Below the pieces are notes generated by a model. The model ran no database searches. It had not been told where the DNA came from and worked only from the letters and a program-made list of their open reading frames with translations. From contig LSKJ01000150.1 of assembly GCA_001557035.1 (NCBI GenBank), positions 1 to 23,881 of the forward strand: a DNA stretch of 23,881 nt, written 5' to 3'. The stretch's first letter is position 1; every line of letters starts with the position of its first letter. The translations under genes and the position numbers were made by a program. The DNA comes from Rhodospirillaceae bacterium CCH5-H10. Lineage in GTDB: Bacteria > Pseudomonadota > Alphaproteobacteria > Reyranellales > Reyranellaceae. This document shows, in pieces, positions 8,639 through 15,810 of the stretch.

Positions 8639-10762
8639 TCATGCCCCTCGGAAACGTAGCAGGCGCAGAGCATTCGCCGTCACCAGCACTGTAGCGCCGG
8701 TGTCGGCGAGGATCGCCATCCACAGCGGGGTGGCGCCGAACAGCGTGGTCACCAGGAACACACCCTTGAGCGACAGGGCCAGCGTGACGTTCTGCCAGAT
8801 GTTGGCAAGCGTTGCTCGCGACAATTCGATCAGCTCGGCGACACCGGTGACGCGTTCCTTCAGGAGCGCCGCGTCGGCCGTCTCCAGCGCCACGTCGGTG
8901 CCGCCGCCCATGGCGATGCCGACCGAGGACGCCGCCAGCGCCGGCGCATCGTTGATGCCGTCGCCGACCATGGCGATGGGCGCCATCGCCTTGTAGTGGG
9001 CGATCGCCTTGAGCTTGTCTTCAGGCAGCAGCCCGGCGCGCGCCTCGAGGCCGAGCGAGCCCGCGATCGCTCCGGCTGTGAGCTCATTGTCACCGGTCAG
9101 CATGACGGTCCGCACACCTAGCGCCTGCAACCGTTCGAGTCCTTCCCGGGCGTCGTCGCGCGGCTCGTCGCGCAGCGCGATCAGGCCGAGCACGCGCCTG
9201 GACTCCAACACGGCGACAACGGTCTTGCCTTCGCCCTCCAACATGGCGATGCGTCTTTTCGTTTCGTCAGCGAACGCGGCGTGTTCCCCCGCGTAGCGCG
9301 GCGAGCCAACGGAGACGAAGCCCGCCCGTAGGCGCGCGATGACGGCCTTACCCGGTATTGCGGTGCTGCCGCCGAAGGCGCGCGGGATCACCACGCCTCG
9401 CTTGGCCGCTTCAGCCAGGATCGCGACACCCAGCGGATGACTGGAGCCGCGCTCGACCGCCGCGGCCTTGGCCACCATGTCATCGGCCGAACCGGCGAGG
9501 GCCACGATGTCCGTGACCTGTGGCTTGCCCTTCGTCAGCGTGCCGGTCTTGTCGAAGGCCACGGTTTTGACCTTGCCCAGCATCTCGAGAGCGGCGCCGC
9601 CCTTGATCAAAAGCCCGTGCCGCGCACCGCTCGCCAGGCCCGATGCTACGGCCGCCGGGGTCGAGATGACCAGGGCGCAGGGGCAGGCGACCAGCAGCAC
9701 GGCGAGCCCGCGATAGATCCAGGTGAACCAGTCAGTGCCGGTCAGCAGCGGCGGCCCGACGACGACCAGCAGCGCCACTACCATAGCGGCCGGCGTGTAC
9801 CAGCGGCTGAAGCTGTCGATGAAGCGCGCCACCGGCGCCTTGGTGGCTTGCGCCTCCTCGACGGCGTGGATAATGCGCGCGATTGTGTTGTCGGCGGCGG
9901 CGCGGTTGATCGTGATCTGCAGCTCGCCGTCGATGTTAATGCTGCCGGCATAGACGGCCGCGCCCGGCTTCTTGACGACAGGCACCGACTCGCCCGTAAC
10001 CGGCGCTTCATTGACCTCGGAAGTGCCGTCTTTCACCTCACCGTCGGACGGCACTCGGTCGCCCGCCCGCACCATGACGACGTCGCCGGGCGCAAGCTCG
10101 TCCACTGGCACGGTCTCGACCTGCGAGCCGCGGATGCGCTGTGCGGTGCGCGGCACCAGGTCCATCAGCGCCTCGATGCCCGCCCGCGCGCGACCCGCCG
10201 CCACGCCTTCTAGCAGCTCTCCGGTCGTGAACAGGAAAACGACGATTGCGGCCTCGGGCGCCTCGCCGATGATCAGGGCGCCGGTCGCGGCGATGCTCAT
10301 CAGCGTCTCGATGCTGAACGGCGTACCCATAGTCGCACCGGCGACCGCCCGGCGGACGATCGGGATCAGCCCGATCACGGTCGCGGCGATGTAGGGCCAC
10401 GCCGACCACGACGGCTCGATATGGGAGACCGCATAGGCCAGGACCAGCAATGCACCGGTGCCGATCACCAAGCGTCCGCGCGGCGTGCGCCACCACGCCT
10501 GCGCGGGCTTGCGCTCACCAGCTATCGTATTCGCCGCGGCGTCGCCACTAACCGGCGTGAAGCCGAGGGCACGGATTCTGCCTTCGATGGAAACGCGCGA
10601 TGTGCGGTCCTCGTCGACCAGCAGCGACAGGGATTCCTGGCTATAGCTCACCGCGATGTCGCTGACGCCGGGCAGACGCTGCAACGCGTTCTCGATCTTG
10701 GTCGCGCAGGCCGCGCAATCCATACCCTGGATTCGCAGTTTCAAAACCGTGCCAGCGGTCAT
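8639..10762 (-). CDS. zntA: Zn/Cd/Pb-exporting P1B-type ATPase (ZntA/CadA-like)
   Basis: This 707-residue ATPase drives efflux of divalent soft-metal cations across the inner membrane. An N-terminal HMA domain has GMDCAAC at 13-19. The transmembrane core carries the CPC site (C360, C362). Other catalytic motifs are intact: TGES at 256-259, DKTGT with phosphorylated D404, the SHP motif (H442), TGD at 556-558 and GDGIND at 600-605. K666 in the LSLKGVF segment and D687 in LADTGATVL match the residues that define the Zn/Cd/Pb subgroup (P1B-2) rather than the copper pumps. Length is normal for a one-HMA member. The ATG at 10762 has GAGG upstream. A MerR-type operator lies directly upstream, but no MerR gene is adjacent. 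The exact metal cannot be told from sequence. Confidence 0.95.
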   Translation of the reverse strand: MTAGTVLKLRIQGMDCAACATKIENALQRLPGVSDIAVSYSQESLSLLVDEDRTSRVSIEGRIRALGFTPVSGDAAANTIAGERKPAQAWWRTPRGRLVIGTGALLVLAYAVSHIEPSWSAWPYIAATVIGLIPIVRRAVAGATMGTPFSIETLMSIAATGALIIGEAPEAAIVVFLFTTGELLEGVAAGRARAGIEALMDLVPRTAQRIRGSQVETVPVDELAPGDVVMVRAGDRVPSDGEVKDGTSEVNEAPVTGESVPVVKKPGAAVYAGSINIDGELQITINRAAADNTIARIIHAVEEAQATKAPVARFIDSFSRWYTPAAMVVALLVVVGPPLLTGTDWFTWIYRGLAVLLVACPCALVISTPAAVASGLASGARHGLLIKGGAALEMLGKVKTVAFDKTGTLTKGKPQVTDIVALAGSADDMVAKAAAVERGSSHPLGVAILAEAAKRGVVIPRAFGGSTAIPGKAVIARLRAGFVSVGSPRYAGEHAAFADETKRRIAMLEGEGKTVVAVLESRRVLGLIALRDEPRDDAREGLERLQALGVRTVMLTGDNELTAGAIAGSLGLEARAGLLPEDKLKAIAHYKAMAPIAMVGDGINDAPALAASSVGIAMGGGTDVALETADAALLKERVTGVAELIELSRATLANIWQNVTLALSLKGVFLVTTLFGATPLWMAILADTGATVLVTANALRLLRFRGA

Positions 10763-10794
10763 ATTTCTAACCTCGACAGAGCCGATGCCATCAC

Positions 10795-10825
10795 CCTATG
10801 AGCCCTGTGGTAACTATAGGGTCAA
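10795..10825 (-). promoter_or_regulatory. MerR-family (CadR/PbrR/ZntR-like) operator-promoter of the ATPase
   Basis: On the minus strand, TTGACC (-35, 10825-10820) is followed after 19 bases by CATAGG (-10, 10800-10795). An imperfect dyad, CCCTATAG-TTA-CCACAGGG, fills the spacer (10821-10803). The stretched 19-base spacer and the CCCTATAG/CTACAGGG-type dyad are the known hallmark of MerR-family metal promoters. It lies about 35 bases upstream of the ATPase start. No MerR-type gene is in this window, so the activator must be encoded elsewhere or lost. Confidence 0.75.
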
Positions 10826-10956
10826 GGCAATGTCGCACGGCGTACCCTTGGAGTGAAAATCAAGATGCACTCCTCCGTCTCTCGAGACGGTCTGCCAGCA
10901 AACCCTGACTACAGGATCATCGGGCGAGGGACCTCCGCACGCATCGTCCCCATTTA

Positions 10957-12107
10957 TGAGACCTCTGCAAAAGGTCTTGGTGTTTTGGGGGATTGGTGAT
11001 TCACAGGAAGCCTCTGACGGAGGCTGTGATGAAGCGAGGTCAGGACGGTCAGCTGGGGCTAGCCGAGGCGTTCATGGCCAAGGGCCTGGGCAGCAACGCG
11101 CGATTGGAGAAGATCGCAAGCCTGGTGGATTGGGCGCGGTTCGAGCAGTTGCTGTCGCGCGTGCGGCCCGGGGAGAGCGGGCGGCCACCGTACCGGGCGC
11201 TGGCGATGTTCAAGGCGTTGTTGCTGCAGCAGTGGTACGGCCTTTCGGATCCGGGGCTGGAGGAGGGCGCTGGGCGACCGCCTGTCGTTCCGCCGTTTCT
11301 GCGGCTTTGCGCTGGATGAGACGGCGCCGGACGAGACGACCCTGTGCCGCTTCCGGCAGGCCCTGATCGGCGCGGGCCTGGGCGACCGGCTGCTGGAGGA
11401 GTTGAACCGCCAGCTCGAAGGTCGCGGCCTGATGTTCAAGCAGGGCACGATGATCGACGCCACGCTCATGGCCGCACAGGCCAAGCCGCCGGCAGCGACC
11501 GCCAGTGGCGAGGCCGGCCGCAGCGACCTCGACCCCGATGCCAACTGGACGCGCCAGCGGGGCTGGTCGCACCTCGGCTACAAGGCCCATGTCGCCATGG
11601 ATCAAGGTTCGCGCCTGATCCGCCGCGCGCGGCTGACGCCGGCCAAGGTCTACGAGAGCCAGGTCGCCGACGAGCTGATCCTGGGCGACGAGAAGGCGGT
11701 CTACGCTGACCGCGCCTACGAGCACAAAGAGCGCCGCCGCCGGCTCAAGGTCCTCGGCATCAAGGACCGCATCATGCATCGCAGCCATAAGCACCAGGCC
11801 GGCCTGCCCCACTGGCAGCGGCAGCGCAATCGACTGATCGCTCCGATCCGGGCCGGCATCGAGCACGTCTTCGCCACCCTCAAACGCTGCTACGGTTATT
11901 GCCGCGTCCGCTACTTCCGGCTCGATCGCAATGCTCTGCAGCTGGAGCTGCTCTGCCTGGCCCTCAATCTACGTCGTGCCGCCGTCATTACAGCCTGACG
12001 CCGCCCTCCTCATCTCCCCCAACACCGATCGCCGGCCAAACTCCTCATGGCCGACATCGCCGAGAGATGATCCTTCCATTCAAAAACCTCGTTTCGCAGA
12101 GGTCTCA
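10957..12107 (+). mobile_element. IS5-like insertion sequence, about 1.15 kb
   Basis: Both ends carry the inverted repeat TGAGACCTCTGC(A/G)AAA. The flanks show a target duplication: TTTA if the repeat starts with T, or ATTTAT (10952-10957 and 12107-12112) if it starts with G; the sequence cannot decide between them. One transposase gene fills the interior. The intact termini and duplication mean this copy arrived by transposition and has not been rearranged since. Confidence 0.85.
11029..11998 (+). pseudogene. IS5-family DDE transposase, frameshifted
   Basis: The first part, from ATG at 11029 (GGAGG seven bases upstream), reads to WYGLSDPGLEE and then leaves the frame, stopping at 11319. The second part continues one frame over from about 11268 with ALGDRLSFRRFCGFALDETA and runs to 11998. 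An extra G near 11264-11270 explains the change. It is a +1 shift, whereas programmed IS frameshifts are normally -1, so I infer a disabling mutation. The DDE triad is still readable: MIDATL (D), VYADRAYEHKE (D) and GIEHVFATLKR (E). The N-terminal domain has the usual G-R-P-P-Y-R-A-L-A-M-F-K-A-L-L-L-Q. Confidence 0.85.
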
Positions 12108-12295
12108 TTTATGAGGAAGTCGATAGCCTTGACTTCCAGATCGACCCGCGGTCTGCCGAGAAGGTGCGACAGCTTGAGCGTAAATATCTCGACGGTCGGA
12201 AAGATGCGGTGACTGACGTCCAAGTCAATCTATCACTCGCGATCCCCAATGCCCTCGACCGATTGCAGGATGACCGCGAGAAAGCGGCGGCGTGA

Positions 12296-12655
12296 CGAAA
12301 AGAAGAACCACCTCAGCCATGCAGCTTCGGCAGGGACTACAAGGGGGTACAATGATCCTTAGCCGCTCAATTTTTTGGAACCAGCCCTCTGAGAATGACG
12401 TCCGTATGCGGCAGACCGCAGTTGAACCGCTTTGACAATGTGACCGGTATTAAACCCGAATGAGCTCAACTATGCAGAATCGGCACGAGAATTTAATGGG
12501 AACAAAGGGGTAGCCGAAAAGTCGATGCTACACTTTTGTGTTTGGGCGAAAAGGGACTGAACGTAAGAGTAGCAGCGCTGTCGACGCGCACACGCTTGAG
12601 CAAGATGATATGAGACGCTCGAGCATATGGCGATCTAGCCGTCTACATCTTTTGA
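12296..12655. other. Spacer with no supported gene
   Basis: Roughly 360 bases between the interrupted gene and the next coding remnant. GC is lower than in the flanks, stops are frequent in all frames, and I see no hairpin with a T-tract or promoter pair that I would defend. Confidence 0.4.
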
Positions 12656-12928
12656 GACTCTGGTGAGCTGCCGCTGTGGTCGGCCCGGCACATCGACGCC
12701 GGACCCGACTTATTCAACGACCGCCAGACCGGCGCGAACCGGCTCCGAGGCAGCACCACCATGCCGATCGGAATGTACGGTCAGCAGTACATGGATCTTC
12801 AGGGCCCGGAGATTCGCAAAGCGCAGCTAACTGGCACTTGCCGTGTCGGTGGCACGCTACAATGCAGCGACACCCCGACGCGCTCGCGTCGACGAGCCCT
12901 ACTCATGCGAGGCCGGATCCAACATTGA
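12656..12928 (+). pseudogene. C-terminal coding remnant, family not recognised
   Basis: This plus-strand frame opens just after a TGA and reads LPLWSARHIDAGPDLFNDRQ, then T-G-A-N-R-L-R-G-S-T-T, then MPIGMYGQQYMDLQGPEIRK, AQLTGTCRV and a TGA at about 12928. The first 60 codons have strong G/C at third positions, as a real gene would, and the peptide is unlike antisense noise. There is no start codon or ribosome site, so it looks like the end of a truncated gene. Its last codons overlap the convergent DUF1345 gene. Confidence 0.35.
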
Positions 12929-13571
12929 TCATTAACGCAACGATCGCAGAGTTAAAGATGAATGCGACAACACCTTGGGAAAGGCTAATGACACGCATGC
13001 TACGCGAAGATGTTACCACGTCTGCAGTCTGCGTTGCGCAACCAATTACGAATGAATAATAGAGAAAGTCACTATAGTCCGGCATGCGACCTCCCGGAAA
13101 GCGAAGACCGCCCGGACCGTCATCATCCGGCTTGTAGTAGACGCTTGCGTAATGCAATGCGAAGGTGAGGTGGGTGAAGATCCACGACAGCGTTACTGTC
13201 ACGCCTGCCACCGCCAAGCATTCAACCATGCCTTTTCCTTGTGACTTGACGGTAGCGAGCTCCAGGAAAATAGCTGCAAAACTGGCGGATGCACTGATCA
13301 CGACAATCATCAGAATAATACCGCCTCCTTCGTCATTGAATTTCGCGTGGCGGCGGCAGATATCGACATTAGAGACCCAGATCATTCTGAAGGTCGTCCC
13401 GACGTACAGGATTGCCAAGACGTCCCACGAGATGAGCAGCTGGGTGTTTAGGCGCATCTCCGCTGGTAACGCCATGAACGCTATTGCACCCGCTGCAATA
13501 GACAGCAAAAGCCGTTGGCGCCCCTTAACAAAGCGAAGAAAACGTTCCGACGGAACGGCTGTTCTTGCCAT
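12903..13571 (-). CDS. DUF1345 family integral membrane protein
   Basis: The 222-residue product has about six hydrophobic segments, near 20-36, 43-60, 85-104, 117-137, 168-184 and 198-218. The WIFTHLTFALHYASVYY stretch and the later PDYSDFLYYSFVIGCATQTADV region match the conserved core of DUF1345 (COG4291), inner-membrane proteins of unknown function. Length is typical. GGGGAG lies seven bases before ATG at 13571. It follows otsB at about 170 bases and could share its transcript. Codon use is less GC-rich than in the metal genes, in line with a separately acquired segment. No function can be assigned. Confidence 0.8.
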   Translation of the reverse strand: MARTAVPSERFLRFVKGRQRLLLSIAAGAIAFMALPAEMRLNTQLLISWDVLAILYVGTTFRMIWVSNVDICRRHAKFNDEGGGIILMIVVISASASFAAIFLELATVKSQGKGMVECLAVAGVTVTLSWIFTHLTFALHYASVYYKPDDDGPGGLRFPGGRMPDYSDFLYYSFVIGCATQTADVVTSSRSMRVISLSQGVVAFIFNSAIVALMINVGSGLA

Positions 13572-13739
13572 GTAACTACTCCCCGCCCGCTATCATCAGA
13601 TATGACCGAACGGCAGTCACAACATCGCCGCCAGAATACGACTGGATACCGGACGCCGACGTCCATGGCTCCAAGCACTTGGCCGTCGCAAGCCCGACTT
13701 TCTCTCGGACCATCGAACAGGCAACTCGTGCTGTGCCGA

Positions 13740-14495
13740 TCACCCTGCATGTCCTTCAGCAGGCAATGACGCCCCTGACTTGTCGCTCCGTTCGATGTTT
13801 CGTCTGAGCCAAGCGCGCACCAATGCCGGATCACCTTTGAAAGCTTCCTGGACCCGCAAGCCCATACCCCCAAGACGGGTGGCAGCACTCATGCCCGCCT
13901 CGTCGGTAAAATCGTCGCCAACAAAAATAGGACGTCGCCCTCTAAATGCGGCGTCGTTCATCAGCCGATCCACGGCATATCCTTTCGAAACGGAGCGCGG
14001 ACCGATTTCGATTGCCTTCCGTGCTGGAATGAGCCGAAACCAGGGATGATCATCCGTCACGAGGGACCGAACGAGCTTCCAAATATCGTCTCGGCGCTCC
14101 GGCACCAGGCGATAGTGCACAGCCACGCCATGCGGCTTAGGCTCGATGAACATTCCTCGCCATTGACTGGCAGCGGCATCGAGCGCTTCGCTCCATGGCC
14201 GCGGAATGCCCAAGCCTTCCGGCGTCTCCTCTACGGTACTGTTGTTGAAGCGTATACCGGCGCCATGTTCACCGGCGGCCGCGAAAACGAAGGGTTTCAA
14301 CAGTTGATCGATGGTTGCAAGCGATCGACCACTCACTATTGCCAGCGCTCCATCAAGAAGAGAGCGAACTCGATCCAGCACTAACGGTAGTGTCGGCGGA
14401 ACGACGACGAGATCCGGTGTCGCTGCGATTTCGAGCAACGTGCCGTCCAGATCGAGGAACAAGGCATGATCGGCAGTAAGATCAGGTAGAATCAT
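13740..14495 (-). CDS. otsB: Trehalose-6-phosphate phosphatase
   Basis: The 251-residue product is a HAD-superfamily phosphatase that would remove phosphate from trehalose 6-phosphate in the cytoplasm, the last step of the OtsA/OtsB route to this osmoprotectant. HAD motif I is FLDLDGTLLEI (D15 nucleophile, D17 acid/base). Motif II is SGRS at 55-58, motif III includes K171 in the S-V-S-K-G segment, and motif IV is FVGDDFTDEAG with D194/D195. The G-E-H-G-A-G segment at 75-80 is typical of OtsB. Length is normal. No otsA lies beside it, so the synthase must be elsewhere. The ribosome site is weak (GAG at medium distance). The C-terminal Ser/Ala tail is not conserved. Confidence 0.92.
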   Translation of the reverse strand: MILPDLTADHALFLDLDGTLLEIAATPDLVVVPPTLPLVLDRVRSLLDGALAIVSGRSLATIDQLLKPFVFAAAGEHGAGIRFNNSTVEETPEGLGIPRPWSEALDAAASQWRGMFIEPKPHGVAVHYRLVPERRDDIWKLVRSLVTDDHPWFRLIPARKAIEIGPRSVSKGYAVDRLMNDAAFRGRRPIFVGDDFTDEAGMSAATRLGGMGLRVQEAFKGDPALVRAWLRRNIERSDKSGASLPAEGHAG

Positions 14496-14595
14496 CTCGA
14501 TTTCAAACTCTCAGGCAGTGAGGATTTTCGAGCACCTCATCGACGCACACCACTCGTGCCATGCAATCGTCCTTGGCCATTCAGTGGCTTTGTGA

Positions 14596-14787
14596 CTATC
14601 TCTCGAACACATTTGTCCGCGGACTACCGCGAGAGGCCAGCGTGCTGGCTCCCCATTCACCTCGTCGTTCGCGCTCGTATTCCTCATTCGATACGATCGG
14701 CACCAACCCTCTTACAGGCCTTGGAAACAAGAGAAGGTTGGGACGAAACTCCACCTCAAGTGGCGAGTTGGTGCTTGTCAGATACAT
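14596..14787 (-). CDS. Possible 63-residue protein of unknown function
   Basis: ATG at 14787 is preceded by AAGAAGGGGAATCAAA, a good ribosome site with seven-base spacing. The product is hydrophilic and basic, with Y-L-T-S-T-N near its start and an E-E-Y-E-R-E-R-R-G-E-W segment in the middle. It has no signal peptide, membrane segment or cysteines. It lies 100 bases upstream of otsB in the same direction. I do not recognise it. The ribosome site is the main support; the frame could still be chance. Confidence 0.4.
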   Translation of the reverse strand: MYLTSTNSPLEVEFRPNLLLFPRPVRGLVPIVSNEEYERERRGEWGASTLASRGSPRTNVFER

Positions 14788-14843
14788 TTTGATTCCCCTT
14801 CTTTTTCATTGCGCAGCGCAGCCAGACTCTTGCGGCTAGCTTC

Positions 14844-15197
14844 CTAGCGCGCGGCCGGCTGCGTGGGATCTTCAAAAGTGCCTTCGAAGCGCTTGCCTCC
14901 CAGCATTCCTCTCATGGTCCCATTTAGCTGCCCCGCATCGAGTTCCGCGGTGCCGGTCCGACCATCACTGCACTTGAGGACAACTGACCCCATACGGTCG
15001 ACGTCATCCAGATGCCAGCGACCATCACAGCTTGGTCCCTTGTCGCTGACCAAGGTCACCGTGCCTCCGATGCCATCGGTACGTCGGCTGAAGGTGCCGG
15101 AGAATTTCTCACCATCGACGGTCTCGCCGGACACAGGCAGAGTCCCGGAGCACCCTGCCAGTACCAACAAAGCCATCACAACCAACATAACCTTCAT
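14844..15197 (-). CDS. Small lipoprotein of unknown function
   Basis: A 117-residue product begins MKVMLVVMALLVLAGCSG, a lipoprotein signal with lipobox L-A-G-C and lipidated C16. The mature part has repeated G-x-x-F-x-G-T-F strands (around 30-37 and 100-107) and two further cysteines in G-P-S-C-D-G and L-K-C-S-D-G, which may form a disulphide. It should sit in the periplasm on the membrane. GGGAGG precedes ATG at 15197. It is the gene after the XRE regulator, separated by about 170 bases that hold a perfect inverted repeat. Confidence 0.75.
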   Translation of the reverse strand: MKVMLVVMALLVLAGCSGTLPVSGETVDGEKFSGTFSRRTDGIGGTVTLVSDKGPSCDGRWHLDDVDRMGSVVLKCSDGRTGTAELDAGQLNGTMRGMLGGKRFEGTFEDPTQPAAR

Positions 15198-15214
15198 GCC
15201 TGCCTCCCAGTGAT

Positions 15215-15234
15215 GCGGTTCACCATTGAACCGC
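15215..15234. promoter_or_regulatory. Perfect inverted repeat upstream of the lipoprotein gene
   Basis: GCGGTTCA (15215-15222) and TGAACCGC (15227-15234) are perfect complements around a four-base centre, 18 bases upstream of the lipoprotein start. There is no T-run after it on either strand, so it is a better fit to an operator or mRNA hairpin than to a terminator. The neighbouring XRE regulator is a possible binder; that is only inference. Confidence 0.45.
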
Positions 15235-15366
15235 TAAGAAATGAATCAACTTCCCGACTCATCTGCAGCCCCACCCGAAAACGACGTGACTACCGAGTTC
15301 GCCAATCCGGTATTGCGCGACTGCTCTCAAGAGTGCTGGCGCGTGAAGTGATTGCGGCACGCACAT

Positions 15367-15810
15367 CTACATGCCCTCAAGACCAAGGATCATCCGAAGG
15401 ATCTCTTGACGAAGAGGTGCGGATTCGACGTTGCGATAAGCACGCACAAGCACAAGTGTTTCCTCTGCCGAGTGAGGTAGAGCAGGCGCCTCTTGCTTTT
15501 GCGACTCGGCAAAAGGCATGGCGCACCGCATACTTTCGCCATAACCTTCAAAGAAATATCCGGGAGACACATTCAGTGTCCGGGCGAAATCGTACAGACG
15601 CCGCACAACCGCCCGATTGGCTCCGCTTTCGTACTTCTGAACTTGTTGGAAGCTCACGCCCACTGACTCACCGAGGCTCGACTGGCTAATTCCCAAAGCA
15701 AGCCGGCGTCGACGGAGCCGCCTCCCCACATAAACATCGAGGGGGTCCTTTATCGTGGATGCCCGCCCGGGCTTCTTGAAACTGGCCACCTCAACGAGCT
15801 GGTTTCTCAT
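15367..15810 (-). CDS. XRE-family helix-turn-helix regulator
   Basis: A 147-residue DNA-binding protein. After an N-terminal extension, D-P-L-D-V-Y-V-G-R-R-L-R-R-R-R leads into a Cro/C1-type HTH at about 28-85: LALGISQSSLGESVGVSFQQ, then V-Q-K-Y-E-S-G-A-N-R. The form S-F-Q-Q-V-Q-K-Y-E is common in alphaproteobacterial XRE regulators. The C-terminal half has no known sensor domain. Its ATG overlaps the ATPase stop (ATGA), so the two are translationally coupled. It probably regulates the operon it sits in. No metal-binding cysteine cluster is present, so if it senses metal it is not through the usual motifs. Confidence 0.88.
   Translation of the reverse strand: MRNQLVEVASFKKPGRASTIKDPLDVYVGRRLRRRRLALGISQSSLGESVGVSFQQVQKYESGANRAVVRRLYDFARTLNVSPGYFFEGYGESMRCAMPFAESQKQEAPALPHSAEETLVLVRAYRNVESAPLRQEILRMILGLEGM

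Larger units (their letters stand above)
10865..12295 (+). pseudogene. Small unrecognised gene interrupted by the IS element
   Basis: The left part (10865-10957) and right part (12113-12295) form one open frame if the IS and one copy of the ATTTAT duplication are removed. The joined product is about 91 residues: M-H-S-S-V-S-R-D-G-L-P-A-N, then YRIIGRGTSARIVPIYEEV, then LDFQIDPRSAEKVRQLERKY, ending REKAAA. GGAG lies 11 bases before ATG at 10865; a GTG at 10853 would add four residues. It is divergent from the ATPase. I do not recognise the family, and it is not a MerR protein. It is inactive as it stands. Confidence 0.6.

Noticed and set aside
9437..10213. Plus-strand ORF of 258 codons antisense to the ZntA-like ATPase
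   Set aside because: It lies wholly opposite an ATPase with every catalytic motif intact. The composition (His/Arg/Asp/Gly) is typical of antisense frames in GC-rich DNA.
11210..11866. Minus-strand ORF of 218 codons inside the IS
   Set aside because: Antisense to the transposase, whose DDE motifs are clear on the plus strand.
13481..13888. Minus-strand ORF of 135 codons overlapping the otsB end and DUF1345 start
   Set aside because: It overlaps two supported genes in another frame and has no motif or ribosome site.
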